A stretch of DNA of 64,000 nucleotides, from the NCBI RefSeq assembly GCF_014651035.1, contig NZ_BMWC01000010.1, positions 186,001 through 250,000 on the forward strand, written 5' to 3'. The translations under genes were made by a program, and so were the position numbers. The stretch is from Streptomyces lomondensis (lineage in GTDB: Bacteria > Actinomycetota > Actinomycetes > Streptomycetales > Streptomycetaceae). The notes beneath the pieces were generated by a model that was not told the origin of the DNA, searched no databases, and saw only the letters and a program-made list of their open reading frames with translations. Of the stretch, positions 25,666 through 34,081 are shown in pieces. The first letter of the stretch is position 1, and each line of letters begins with the position of its first letter.

Positions 25666-26515
25666 CTCCGGGGCAGCCGAAGGTGACAGGGTGACAGGCG
25701 AGCACACGACAGCCGAGGACCAGGGGCCGGGCGGTCCGGCCCGGACACCGAAGAAGCCGCGCTCCTTCTGGAAGGAGCTGCCCATCCTGATCGGTATCGC
25801 GCTGGTGCTGGCGCTGCTGATCAAGACCTTCCTGGTGCAGGCGTTCTCCATCCCCTCCGACTCGATGCAGAACACCCTCCAGCAGGGCGACCGCGTCCTG
25901 GTCGACAAGCTCACCCCCTGGTTCGGCTCCGAGCCCGAGCGCGGCGAGGTCGTCGTCTTCCACGACCCCGACAACTGGCTGGCGGGCGAGCCGACCACGG
26001 ACCCGAACGCCCTGCAGACGTTCCTCAGCTGGATCGGCCTCATGCCGTCGGTGGAGGAGAAGGACCTCATCAAGCGCGTGATCGGCGTCGGCGGCGACAC
26101 GGTCGAGTGCAAGAACACCGGCCCGCTGACGGTCAACGGCAAGGCCCTGAACGAGACGTCATACGTCTACCCCGGCAACACGCCGTGCAGCGTCGACGAC
26201 CAGGGCGGCCAGTTCAAGGTGAAGGTCCCCGAGGGCTACATCTGGGTCATGGGCGACCACCGGCAGAACTCCCGGGACTCCCGGTACAACCAGTCGGACA
26301 AGAACCACGGCATGGTCCCGGTGAAGGACGTCGTCGGACGGGCCATCGTCATCGCCTGGCCGATCAACCGCTGGGACACGCTGCCGGTGCCGGACACCTT
26401 CGACCAGTCCGGTCTGAACGCGCAGCCGGCCGCCGCCGGCTGGTCGGTCGCGCCGCAGGGGCTGGCGCTCGCCGGTGTGGTGCCGGTGGTGTGGTGGCGG
26501 CGCAGGAAGCGGTAG
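25553..26515 (+). CDS. sipY: Type I signal peptidase SipY
   Basis: Signal peptidase of 320 residues from the GTG at 25553, or 274 residues from the GTG at 25691, which begins VTGEHTTAEDQGPGG, has AAGGTGA upstream and avoids the overlap with sipX. Membrane segment: LPILIGIALVLALLIKTFLV. Catalytic Ser in SIPSDSMQNTLQQGDRVLVD, Lys in DLIKRVIGVGGDTVEC, and GDHRQNSRDSRY follows. A C-terminal hydrophobic segment ends in a basic tail (LALAGVVPVVWWRRRKR), a second membrane anchor seen in some Streptomyces signal peptidases. SipY is, from memory, the major signal peptidase in S. lividans. Confidence 0.9.
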   Translation: MGDVAVGARSGHDGEEHRGRPAESAVPAADSAVTSGNDSGAAEGDRVTGEHTTAEDQGPGGPARTPKKPRSFWKELPILIGIALVLALLIKTFLVQAFSIPSDSMQNTLQQGDRVLVDKLTPWFGSEPERGEVVVFHDPDNWLAGEPTTDPNALQTFLSWIGLMPSVEEKDLIKRVIGVGGDTVECKNTGPLTVNGKALNETSYVYPGNTPCSVDDQGGQFKVKVPEGYIWVMGDHRQNSRDSRYNQSDKNHGMVPVKDVVGRAIVIAWPINRWDTLPVPDTFDQSGLNAQPAAAGWSVAPQGLALAGVVPVVWWRRRKR

Positions 26516-26531
26516 TGCGGCCTGGGGGCGG

Positions 26532-26605
26532 AGTGATCCCCAGCCGGGAAGCAGCCTCCCCAGCCGGGAGCAGTGATCCCCAGGCCGGGAAGCAGTGATC
26601 CCACC
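26532..26605 (+). repeat. Imperfect tandem repeats between sipY and sipZ
   Basis: Three copies of a 20-22 base unit (consensus gtgatccccagccgggaagca) plus a partial fourth. The second copy is degenerate at its start. No hairpin role is evident; it precedes the sipZ promoter. Confidence 0.75.
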
Positions 26606-26611
26606 CGTCTG

Positions 26612-26641
26612 CTGACCCCGGCCGGTACCCCCGGGTAGGGT
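26612..26641 (+). promoter_or_regulatory. Probable promoter of sipZ
   Basis: CTGACC (26612-26617), 18-base spacer, TAGGGT (26636-26641). Transcription would begin at about 26648-26650, at the sipZ ATG, so sipZ is probably transcribed separately from sipY and is leaderless. Confidence 0.6.
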
Positions 26642-26649
26642 GCGGACCC

Positions 26650-27429
26650 ATGGGTGGCGAGAGCATGACGCACACGGCCCCGCGCAGCGGCGGCACAGGG
26701 ACGGGCCCGGTGGGCAGCCGGACCGGACAGCGGTTGTCCGGGCTGGCCGTCGCACTGGGCCTCGTGCTGTTCCTCGGCGGTTTCGCCTGGGGAGCGGTGG
26801 TCTACCGGCCGTACACCGTGCCCACCAGCTCGATGACCCCGACGATCGACGCGGGCGACCGGATCCTGGCGCAGCGCATCGACGGCGCCGACGTGCGCCG
26901 CGGTGACGTCGTCGTCTTCAAGGACGCGAGCTGGGCCAATGTGCCCATGGTCAAGCGCGTGGTCGCGATCGGCGGCGACACGGTCTCCTGCTGCCAGGAC
27001 GGCAAGCTCGAGGTCAACGGCAAGGAGATCGACGAGACGTACCTGCCCAAGGGCACACCGGCCGAGATGAGCGACTTCCCGACGGTGACCGTCCCCAAGG
27101 GCCGGCTGTTCCTGCTCGGCGACGAGCGCGGCAACTCCGTGGACTCCACCGCCCACCTGACCGACGCCGCCAGCGGCACGGTGGCCCGCTCCACGGTGGA
27201 CGCCCGCGTCGACGCCGTCGTCTGGCCCATGAAGGGCATGCTGGAGCGCCCCACCGGCTTCGAGCCGCTCGGCAGCCTCTCCTCGCCCGGACCGCTGCGG
27301 ACGATCACCGCCCTGGTGATCGCCGGCGCCGTGCTCGTCCTGGGCGGCGGCGCCTACGGCCCGATCGCCAAGCGCGCGGACGCGGCCCGGGCCCGGCGGG
27401 CGAACGCGGAGCCCGCGAGTGCCCGCTGA
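26650..27429 (+). CDS. sipZ: Type I signal peptidase SipZ
   Basis: Fourth signal peptidase, 259 residues, with membrane segments at both ends: LAVALGLVLFLGGFAWGAVV near the N-terminus and TITALVIAGAVLVLGGGAYG near the C-terminus. Catalytic Ser in TVPTSSMTPTIDAGDRILAQ, Lys in PMVKRVVAIGGDTVSCC, and the box GDERGNSVDST, where Glu replaces the usual His of GDHR. The ATG at 26650 is chosen because it coincides with the predicted transcription start; an in-frame ATG five codons later is possible. It overlaps the Nudix gene by 11 bases. Confidence 0.9.
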   Translation: MGGESMTHTAPRSGGTGTGPVGSRTGQRLSGLAVALGLVLFLGGFAWGAVVYRPYTVPTSSMTPTIDAGDRILAQRIDGADVRRGDVVVFKDASWANVPMVKRVVAIGGDTVSCCQDGKLEVNGKEIDETYLPKGTPAEMSDFPTVTVPKGRLFLLGDERGNSVDSTAHLTDAASGTVARSTVDARVDAVVWPMKGMLERPTGFEPLGSLSSPGPLRTITALVIAGAVLVLGGGAYGPIAKRADAARARRANAEPASAR

Positions 27430-27943
27430 GGCCGTGAGGGCGGGCCAGGACGGCTCCGAGGGCGGGCTGCGCAAGGTCGCCCGGGTCGTGCTGCTCGACC
27501 CGCGGGACCGCATCCTGCTGCTGCACGGGCACGAGCCGGACGATCCGGCCGACGACTGGTGGTTCACGCCCGGCGGCGGTGTGGAGGGCGACGAGACCCG
27601 TGAACAGGCCGCCCTGCGGGAACTCGCCGAGGAGACGGGCATCACCGAGGTCGAGCTCGGCCCGGTGCTGTGGCGGCGGAGGTGCTCGTTCCCGTTCGCG
27701 GGCCGCCGCTGGGACCAGGACGAGTGGTACTTCCTGGCTCGGACGGACCGTACGGCGATCGCCGCCGCCGGGCTGACCGAGCTGGAGCGGCGCAGTGTCG
27801 CCGGAGCGCGCTGGTGGACGTGTCCGGAACTGACCCGGGCACATGAGACGGTGTATCCGACCAGACTCGCCGGGCTGCTGCGTCAGCTGCTCGACGAAGG
27901 TCCCCCGGCCAGGCCCGTGATCCTTGACCCGGAAATCGTCTAG
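27419..27943 (+). CDS. Nudix hydrolase
   Basis: A 174-residue hydrolase of nucleoside diphosphate-linked compounds; the substrate is not predictable. The complete Nudix box is visible: GGGVEGDETREQAALREL followed by AEETGI, matching GX5EX7REUXEEXGU. The region before it (RVVLLDPRDRILLLHGHE, DDWWFTPGGG) and the later GARWWTCPEL segment fit the fold. The GTG at 27419 overlaps the end of sipZ by 11 bases; a GTG at 27434 is an alternative. Coupling to sipZ is likely, but a functional link is not evident. Confidence 0.9.
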   Translation: MPAEAVRAGQDGSEGGLRKVARVVLLDPRDRILLLHGHEPDDPADDWWFTPGGGVEGDETREQAALRELAEETGITEVELGPVLWRRRCSFPFAGRRWDQDEWYFLARTDRTAIAAAGLTELERRSVAGARWWTCPELTRAHETVYPTRLAGLLRQLLDEGPPARPVILDPEIV

Positions 27944-27999
27944 GGGCTCACGGGACTGGCGCACAATGGTGGGATCGCACGGCTGAAGGGGAACATGCC

Positions 28000-28308
28000 A
28001 TGAGCGCCGAGGACCTCGAGAAGTACGAGACCGAGATGGAGCTGAAGCTCTACCGGGAGTACCGCGATGTCGTCGGTCTGTTCAAATACGTGATCGAGAC
28101 CGAGCGGCGCTTCTACCTGACCAACGACTACGAGATGCAGGTGCACTCGGTCCAGGGTGAGGTGTTCTTCGAGGTGTCGATGGCGGACGCCTGGGTGTGG
28201 GACATGTACCGGCCGGCGCGGTTCGTGAAGCAGGTCCGGGTCCTCACGTTCAAGGACGTGAACATCGAGGAGCTGAACAAGAGCGATCTGGAGCTGCCGA
28301 GCGGGTGA
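28000..28308 (+). CDS. DUF2469 family protein
   Basis: A 102-residue protein conserved across actinobacteria and of unknown function. It is rich in charged and aromatic residues (YETEMELKLYREYRDVVGLF, ETERRFYLTNDYEMQ, MADAWVWDMYRPARFVKQ) and has no signal peptide or membrane segment. The ATG at 28000 has GAAGGGGA upstream. It lies between the sip-Nudix group and the yraN-comM-dprA operon, as it does in other actinobacteria in my memory. Confidence 0.88.
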   Translation: MSAEDLEKYETEMELKLYREYRDVVGLFKYVIETERRFYLTNDYEMQVHSVQGEVFFEVSMADAWVWDMYRPARFVKQVRVLTFKDVNIEELNKSDLELPSG

Positions 28309-28415
28309 GGTTCACCCCGCTGGGTGACCAGGTTGTCCACAACCGCTGAGCCGTCCACCAAGATCCACTTCGTGGGGGCGGCTGCGTGATCGTTGGCACC
28401 GGAGGTGGTGCCGAC

Positions 28416-28778
28416 ATGAACGCACGCAGTGCGATGGGCAGGTACGGAGAGAGCCTGGCGGCCCGGCGGCTGGCGGAGACCGGCCTGACGGTCCTGGAGC
28501 GCAACTGGCGCTCGGGCCGGGCCGGGGAGATCGACATCGTGGCCAGGGACGGGGACGTCCTGGTCGTCTGCGAGGTGAAGACCCGCAGGGAGGGTCCCTT
28601 CGAGCATCCGATGGCGGCCGTGACCCCGCAGAAGGCGGAGCGGCTGCGGGACCTCGCCGAGCGGTGGATCCAGACCCACGGGGGCGCACCGCCCGGCGGG
28701 GTCCGCATCGACGTGGTCGGGGTACTGCTGCCGGCCCGCGGCGCGGCCGTGGTCGAGCACGTGCGGGGGGTGGCCTGA
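28416..28778 (+). CDS. YraN family (UPF0102) nuclease-fold protein
   Basis: A 120-residue protein with the restriction-endonuclease-like fold of the YraN family: MGRYGESLAARRLAETGLTV, NWRSGRAGEIDIVARDGDVL (with the acidic GEID motif) and VVCEVKTRRE (E-x-K). These are the conserved metal-binding positions. The physiological role is not established; Holliday-junction processing has been suggested. The ATG at 28416 is chosen for GGAGGTGG just upstream. The stop overlaps the next start (TGATG). Confidence 0.92.
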   Translation: MNARSAMGRYGESLAARRLAETGLTVLERNWRSGRAGEIDIVARDGDVLVVCEVKTRREGPFEHPMAAVTPQKAERLRDLAERWIQTHGGAPPGGVRIDVVGVLLPARGAAVVEHVRGVA

Positions 28779-30403
28779 TGGCATTCGCCCGTACGTGTTC
28801 GGTGGCGCTGGTGGGCGTCGAGGGCGTGGTCGTCGAGGTCCAGGCCGACCTCGAACCGGGCGTGGCGGCGTTCACGCTGGTGGGGCTGCCCGACAAGAGC
28901 CTGACGGAGAGCCGGGACCGGGTGCGCGCCGCCGTCGTCAACTCGGGCGCCGCCTGGCCGCAGAAGAAACTCACGGTCGGCCTGAGCCCGGCCTCCGTAC
29001 CGAAGTCCGGCAGCGGCTTCGACCTCGCCGTCGCGGCGGCGGTCCTCGGCGCGGCGGAGCGCATCGACCCGCGGGTCCTCGCCGACATCGTGATGATCGG
29101 CGAGCTGGGGCTGGACGGGCGGGTGCGGCCGGTGCGGGGGGTGCTGCCGGCGGTGCTGGCGGCGGCGGATGCGGGGTACGAGCAGGTGGTGGTGCCGGAG
29201 TGCGCCGCCGCCGAGGCGTCCCTCGTGCCCGGGGTCTCCGTGCTGGGCGTGCGCAGTCTGCGGCAGCTGATCGCCATCCTGGCCGACGAGCCCGTGCCCG
29301 ACGAGGAGCCGGACGAGCTGGGGCGCCCGGATCCGCTCCTCGCCGGCCTGCGGATGCCGGGTACGGGCGCGGCCACCGGCATGCACAGTGTCGGCGCGGC
29401 CCAGCACGACCACGGCCACGACCTGGCGGACGTCGTGGGGCAGATCTCGGCGCGCACGGCGGTGGAGGTGGCCGCGGCGGGCGGGCACCACCTCTTCCTG
29501 GAGGGGCCGCCCGGTGCCGGCAAGACGATGCTCGCGGAGCGGCTGCCCACCATCTTGCCCCGGCTCGCCCAACAGGAGTCCCTGGAGGTCACCGCGGTCC
29601 ACTCGGTGGCGGGCCTGCTGCCTCCCGGCAAGCCGTTGATCGACGTCGCCCCCTACTGCGCCCCGCACCACTCGGCCACGATGCAGGCGCTCGTCGGCGG
29701 CGGCCCGGGCATCGCGCGGCCCGGCGCGGTGTCGCTGTCTCATCGCGGAGTGTTGTTCCTGGATGAAACGCCGGAATTCACCAGCCAGGCCCTAGACGCG
29801 CTGCGCCAGCCGCTGGAGGCGGGGCACGTCGTGATCGCGCGCAGTGCGGGAGTCGTGCGCTTCCCGGCGAAGTTCCTCATGGTGCTCGCGGCCAACCCCT
29901 GCCCGTGCGGCCGGTTCTCCCAGCGGGACGACCTGTGCGAGTGCCCGCCCTCGGCGATCCGCCGTTACCAGGCCAGGCTCTCCGGCCCGCTGCTCGACCG
30001 GGTCGACCTGCGCGTCGAGGTGGACCGCGTCACCCGTACCGAGCTGACCGCCTGCGGCGCCCGGGGCGAGTCCACCGCGATGGTCGCCGACCGGGTCCGG
30101 GCGGCCAGGGAACGGGCCGCGGAGCGCCTGGCCGGCACTCCCTGGCGGACCAACGGCGAGGTGCCCGGCCGCGAGCTGCGCAGCCGCTGGTACGCCGTGC
30201 CCGGCGCGATGGACGAGGCCGAGCGGAACCTGGAGCGGGGCGTCCTGACCGCCCGAGGACTCGATCGCGTGCTGCGGGTGGCCTGGACCGTCGCCGATCT
30301 CGTCGGCCACGACCGGCCCGACGCGACGGACGTCGCCCTCGCCCTCCAACTGCGCACCGGGGTGCCGAGGGGCGTCCCCATGGCCATCGGGGCACTGACG
30401 TGA
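28778..30403 (+). CDS. comM: ComM/YifB-type magnesium-chelatase-like AAA+ ATPase
   Basis: A 541-residue protein with a lon-protease-like N-terminal domain (about residues 20-150: TLVGLPDKSLTESRDRVRAA, PASVPKSGSGFDLAVAAAVL) followed by the AAA+ domain with Walker A GPPGAGKTMLAER, Walker B GVLFLDETPEF, a Cys cluster typical of ComM (NPCPCGRFSQRDDLCECPP) and a C-terminal Mg-chelatase lid. In naturally competent bacteria ComM is a branch-migration helicase in transformation. Its role in Streptomyces is unknown. It overlaps yraN and dprA at both ends. Confidence 0.93.
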   Translation: MAFARTCSVALVGVEGVVVEVQADLEPGVAAFTLVGLPDKSLTESRDRVRAAVVNSGAAWPQKKLTVGLSPASVPKSGSGFDLAVAAAVLGAAERIDPRVLADIVMIGELGLDGRVRPVRGVLPAVLAAADAGYEQVVVPECAAAEASLVPGVSVLGVRSLRQLIAILADEPVPDEEPDELGRPDPLLAGLRMPGTGAATGMHSVGAAQHDHGHDLADVVGQISARTAVEVAAAGGHHLFLEGPPGAGKTMLAERLPTILPRLAQQESLEVTAVHSVAGLLPPGKPLIDVAPYCAPHHSATMQALVGGGPGIARPGAVSLSHRGVLFLDETPEFTSQALDALRQPLEAGHVVIARSAGVVRFPAKFLMVLAANPCPCGRFSQRDDLCECPPSAIRRYQARLSGPLLDRVDLRVEVDRVTRTELTACGARGESTAMVADRVRAARERAAERLAGTPWRTNGEVPGRELRSRWYAVPGAMDEAERNLERGVLTARGLDRVLRVAWTVADLVGHDRPDATDVALALQLRTGVPRGVPMAIGALT

Positions 30404-31557
30404 GCGTCCACGACGAACCGGACGACGAACTGCTCGCCCGCGTCTTCCTCACCCGTGTCATCGAGCCCGGTGACGAGGCCGGCGGGCGGTGGGTGCGGGA
30501 GTTCGGGGTCGGGGAAGTGGTGCGGCGGCTGAGGGAGGGCGGGGCGGCTCTGCCCGGGGTGAGCGGGAAGCGGTGGGCCGGGCTGCTGGCCAGGGCCGGG
30601 GCCGCCCGGCCGGAGCGGGATCTGGAGGTCGCCCGGGACGCGGGGGTGCGGTTCCTGTGCCCGGGGGACGCCGAGTGGCCGGGGCAGCTCGACGATCTCG
30701 GGGATGCCCGGCCCCTGGGGCTCTGGGTGCGCGGCAGGCCCAGCCTGCGGATGTGGGCGCTGAAGTCGGTCGCCGTCGTCGGCGCCCGGGCCTGCACCGA
30801 GTACGGGGCCCACATGGCGGCCGGCCTCGCCGCCGGCCTCGCCGAGCAGGGCTGGGTCGTGGTGTCCGGCGGGGCCTACGGCGTCGACGGCGCCGCCCAC
30901 CGCGGAGCCCTCGGCGCGGGCGGCGCCACCGTCGCCGTCCTCGCCTGCGGCGTCGACCGGCCCTACCCGCGCGGACACAGCCGGCTGATCGGCAGAATCG
31001 CCGAACAGGGCCTCGTCATCGGCGAGTTGCCGCCCGGTGATCACCCGACGCCGAGCCGGTTCATCCTGCGGAACCGGGTGATCGCGGCGCTCACCCGCGG
31101 CACCGTGGTCGTCGAGGCCGCTCACCGCAGCGGCTCCCTGGTCACCGCGCGGGCGGCCCAGCGCCTCGGCCGTCACACGATGGGCGTACCGGGCCCCGCC
31201 ACCAGCGCGCTCTCCGCCGGGGTGCACGAACTACTGCGCGGAGAGGCGGCCCTCGTCACCGACGCCGCCGACATCGTCGAGCTGGTCGGCGACATCGGGC
31301 AGCTCGCCCCCGACCGGCGCGGCCCCGTCCTGCCCCGGGACCTGCTGGAGCCGGCCGCCCGGCAGGTGCTCGCCGCGCTGCCGGGGAGCCGGGCCGCCCG
31401 GCCGGACGAGATCGCGCGCCGCGCGCAGACCGCACAGGACGACGCGATCGCGAGACTGTACGAACTCCGAGCACTCGGTTACGTCGAACGACACGGCGAC
31501 GGCTGGAAGTTGACACGCCAGGCGGTGATGTCGGTCCGCGGTGGTCCCGAGCCATGA
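30400..31557 (+). CDS. dprA: DNA-processing protein DprA
   Basis: A 385-residue member of the DprA/Smf family, which binds incoming single-stranded DNA and loads RecA in competent bacteria. The Rossmann-like core starts at SVAVVGARACTEYG, continues with VVVSGGAYGVDGAAHRGAL, LACGVDRPYPRGH, FILRNRVIAALTRGTVVVEA and RSGSLVTARAA, and a C-terminal winged-helix-like domain (about residues 320-380: RRAQTAQDDAIARLYELRAL) closes the protein. The GTG at 30400 overlaps the comM stop by four bases. It completes the operon yraN-comM-dprA. Confidence 0.95.
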   Translation: MSVHDEPDDELLARVFLTRVIEPGDEAGGRWVREFGVGEVVRRLREGGAALPGVSGKRWAGLLARAGAARPERDLEVARDAGVRFLCPGDAEWPGQLDDLGDARPLGLWVRGRPSLRMWALKSVAVVGARACTEYGAHMAAGLAAGLAEQGWVVVSGGAYGVDGAAHRGALGAGGATVAVLACGVDRPYPRGHSRLIGRIAEQGLVIGELPPGDHPTPSRFILRNRVIAALTRGTVVVEAAHRSGSLVTARAAQRLGRHTMGVPGPATSALSAGVHELLRGEAALVTDAADIVELVGDIGQLAPDRRGPVLPRDLLEPAARQVLAALPGSRAARPDEIARRAQTAQDDAIARLYELRALGYVERHGDGWKLTRQAVMSVRGGPEP

Positions 31558-31832
31558 GGACCGCCCCTGTTCGGCCGTCCGGGGGAACCCCGACACCCCT
31601 TGGAAATTCGCCCAGTTGGGGTTCTCCGGTGATCACCCCGAGCGATCGCGGCGCCCTGGTGGGACGCCTTCCGGAACGTATCTGCGCCCGCTTCGGCCTC
31701 CCTCCTTCGCGCACCGCGACACCGCAGTCACGCTACGCTCACGAGGATCCCGACACGGACAGGCAACTCGACATCAGACAGACAGCTCACCCCAGCAGCA
31801 CCACTCCGCAGCAGAACGGCACAAGGCGACGA

Positions 31833-32675
31833 ATGCCCCAGCACACCTCCGGGTCCGACCGGGCGGCGATCCCCCCAGCCGCCCGTGACGGTGGCAGCGT
31901 GCGGCCGCCCGCTCCCTCGACGCTCGACGAGCTGTGGCGGTCGTACAAGGCGACGGGGGACGAGCGGCTGCGGGAGCAGCTGATCCTGCACTACTCGCCG
32001 CTGGTGAAGTACGTCGCGGGACGGGTCAGCGTGGGCCTGCCGTCCAACGTCGAGCAGGCGGACTTCGTCTCGTCCGGGGTGTTCGGGCTGATCGACGCGA
32101 TCGAGAAGTTCGACATCGACCGGGAGATCAAGTTCGAGACGTACGCGATCACCCGGATCCGCGGCGCGATGATCGACGAGCTGCGGGCGCTGGACTGGAT
32201 CCCCCGCTCGGTGCGGCAGAAGGCGCGCAACGTGGAGCGGGCCTACGCCACGCTGGAGGCGCGGCTGCGGCGGACGCCGACCGAGGGCGAGGTGGCCGGC
32301 GAGATGGGCATCGCCGTGGAGGAACTCCACGCGGTGTTCAGCCAGTTGTCGCTGGCCAACGTGGTGGCCCTGGAGGAGCTGCTGCACGGCGGGGGCGAGG
32401 GCGGCGACGGGCTGAGCGTCATGGACACGCTGGAGGACACGGCCGCCGACAACCCGGTCGAGGTCGCCGAGGACCGGGAGCTGCGGAGGTTCCTGGCGCG
32501 GGCGATCAACACGCTGCCCGAGCGGGAGAAGACCGTGGTCACGCTGTACTACTACGAGGGCCTCACGCTGGCCGAGATCGGGAACGTGCTGGGCGTGACG
32601 GAGAGCCGGGTCAGCCAGATCCACACCAAGTCCGTGCTCCAGCTCCGCGCGAAACTGGCGAGCTTCGGCCGCTGA
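31833..32675 (+). CDS. whiG: Sporulation sigma factor WhiG
   Basis: FliA-type sigma factor of 280 residues that commits aerial hyphae to sporulation. Regions are visible: region 2 (LILHYSPLVKYVAGRVSVGL, DFVSSGVFGLIDAIEKFD, KFETYAITRIRGAMIDELRA), region 3 (RTPTEGEVAGEMGIAVEEL) and region 4 (LPEREKTVVTLYYYEGLTLA, NVLGVTESRVSQIHTKSV). The N-terminal 40 residues are Pro/Ser-rich. The ATG at 31833 has AAGGCG upstream and gives the known length. WhiG is regulated post-translationally by c-di-GMP-bound RsiG; rsiG is not in this window. The 275-base gap before it holds no clear gene. Confidence 0.97.
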   Translation: MPQHTSGSDRAAIPPAARDGGSVRPPAPSTLDELWRSYKATGDERLREQLILHYSPLVKYVAGRVSVGLPSNVEQADFVSSGVFGLIDAIEKFDIDREIKFETYAITRIRGAMIDELRALDWIPRSVRQKARNVERAYATLEARLRRTPTEGEVAGEMGIAVEELHAVFSQLSLANVVALEELLHGGGEGGDGLSVMDTLEDTAADNPVEVAEDRELRRFLARAINTLPEREKTVVTLYYYEGLTLAEIGNVLGVTESRVSQIHTKSVLQLRAKLASFGR

Positions 32676-32744
32676 CCTGGCCGGATGGCGACGGCTCGCA
32701 GGGAGCCACTCCCGCCGTGCCCGGTGCGTCCGTACAGTGTTGAC

Positions 32745-33326
32745 GTGCCAAGGATTCGAGCGGCCTCCGTGGCCGAGCACCGGTCGATGCAGCGAGCCGC
32801 CCTGCTGGACGCGGCTCGTTCCTTGTTGTCCGAGGGCGGTACGGAGGCGCTGACCTTCCCGGCCCTCGCCGAGCGGACGGGCCTCGCGCGCTCGTCCGTC
32901 TATGAGTACTTCCGGTCGCGGGCGGCCGTGGTCGAAGAGCTGTGCGAGGTCGACTTCCCGGTCTGGGCGGCGGAAGTGTCGGCGGCGATGGAGCGGGCGG
33001 ACACGGCCGAGGGCAAGGTCGAGGCGTATGTGCGGCAGCAGTTGGAGCTGGTCGGGGACCGGCGGCACCGGGCCGTGGTCGCGATCTCCGCGAGTGAGCT
33101 GGACGCGGGGGCCCGGGAGAAGATCCGCGCGGCGCATGGCGGGCTCGTCGCGATGATCGTCGAGGCGCTGGGGGAGCTGCGGCATGAGCAGCCCCGGCTC
33201 GCGGCGATGCTGGTGCAGGGGGTGGTGGACGCGGCTGTGCGGAGGATCGAGCTGGGGGCCGCGGAGGAGCCCGGGGCGATCACCGATGCGGCTGTGTCGA
33301 TGGCTCTGCGGGGTGTGCGGGGCTGA
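32745..33326 (+). CDS. TetR-family transcriptional regulator
   Basis: A 193-residue repressor-type protein. The N-terminal helix-turn-helix is clear: RAALLDAARSLLSEGGTEAL, TFPALAERTGLARSSVYEYF, the classic TetR layout. The C-terminal ligand domain is Ala/Glu-rich without recognisable ligand motif. The GTG at 32745 is chosen because a TACAGT (-10, 32733-32738) ends seven bases before it, suggesting a leaderless transcript, and it gives a normal N-terminus (MPRIRAASVAEHRSMQR). It follows whiG by 69 bases. Targets are unknown; a divergent gene that often marks them is absent. Confidence 0.85.
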   Translation: MPRIRAASVAEHRSMQRAALLDAARSLLSEGGTEALTFPALAERTGLARSSVYEYFRSRAAVVEELCEVDFPVWAAEVSAAMERADTAEGKVEAYVRQQLELVGDRRHRAVVAISASELDAGAREKIRAAHGGLVAMIVEALGELRHEQPRLAAMLVQGVVDAAVRRIELGAAEEPGAITDAAVSMALRGVRG

Positions 33327-33346
33327 GCCCTGTGGAGGCTGGGGTC

Positions 33347-33411
33347 GGGTGGGTGCGCAACCCGGCGCTGCGGGGTGCCGCTGCGCCCACCCGTGCCGCC
33401 CTTGGCGGCAC
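33347..33411. repeat. Streptomyces-type double-hairpin intergenic repeat
   Basis: A long imperfect hairpin (gggtgggtgcgca with tgcgcccaccc, 33347-33392) followed at once by a second (gtgccgcccttggcggcac, 33393-33411). It separates the converging TetR and M23 peptidase genes and probably acts as a terminator. From memory the sequence resembles a repeat found between many convergent Streptomyces genes. Confidence 0.7.
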
Positions 33412-33423
33412 GATTGCCCGCAG

Positions 33424-33984
33424 CTAAGCGAGCGGCAGTAGCCGCGACGGGCCCCTCTGAAGGAGCCAGGGCGGCAGGAGTGACAGCGGGTTCAGGTAGG
33501 TCTCGCCCCGCCGCAGACCCCAGTGCACGCACGTGGCCGTGCAGTGCGAGCCCGTCGCGTCCACCGTGCCGATCACCTCGCCCGGTGCCACCTCCTCGCC
33601 CTCCTCCACGGACGCCGTCACCGGCTCGTAGGTCGTGCGGAGCGGGGGATCGCCGGTCCCCTTGAGGTCCACCGAGACGACTCCCTTGCCGGCCACCCGG
33701 CCCGCGAAGGAGATCCGGCCCGCCGCCACCGCCCGTACCGGTGTCCCGGGTGCTGCCGCCAGGTCCACGCCCCGGTGGCCCGGGCCGTAGACCGTCGCCG
33801 GGGGCTCCCAGCCGCGCAGGACCGGGGGCCGTAACCCCACGGGCCAGGCGCGGCCGACGGCCGGCACAGTGGCATCCGTGCCGGTCGCGGACAGGCTCGG
33901 CGGCGGGGACAGCAGGGCCGTCACCGTGACCACCAGCAGCAGGATCAGCCGCGCGCACACGCGCACACATCGCTTCGCTCGCAT
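33424..33984 (-). CDS. Secreted M23-family peptidase
   Basis: A 186-residue exported protein with a signal peptide (VRVCARLILLLVVTVTALLS, then PPPSLSA) and a LytM/M23 metallopeptidase domain. Zinc-ligand positions are visible: YGPGHRGVDLAA contains the H-x-x-x-D, and CVHWGLRRGETYLNP the H-x-H-like end, where only the second His (VHWG) is present. The usual first His is replaced, so activity is uncertain, although many M23 proteins keep the HxH as T-x-H variants. It would act on peptidoglycan cross-links or as a regulator of cell-wall hydrolysis. The start at 33984 (MRAKRC) is preferred over 34005. Confidence 0.85.
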   Translation of the reverse strand: MRAKRCVRVCARLILLLVVTVTALLSPPPSLSATGTDATVPAVGRAWPVGLRPPVLRGWEPPATVYGPGHRGVDLAAAPGTPVRAVAAGRISFAGRVAGKGVVSVDLKGTGDPPLRTTYEPVTASVEEGEEVAPGEVIGTVDATGSHCTATCVHWGLRRGETYLNPLSLLPPWLLQRGPSRLLPLA

Positions 33985-34081
33985 GCGGACAGCGTCCCGG
34001 ATCACCGTCGGTCACCACCCGCGGCTGTGGACCGTCGCCCGGTTGTGGACAACGGCGTCACCCGGTGCCCCGCGGGTCCCG

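Noticed and set aside
26532..26605. Possible CRISPR-like spacing of repeats between sipY and sipZ.
   Set aside because: Units are directly adjacent without spacers, only three copies, and no cas genes are present.
32685..32744. Longer TetR start at 32685.
   Set aside because: The extension lacks family similarity and a TACAGT -10 element lies within it, supporting the GTG at 32745.
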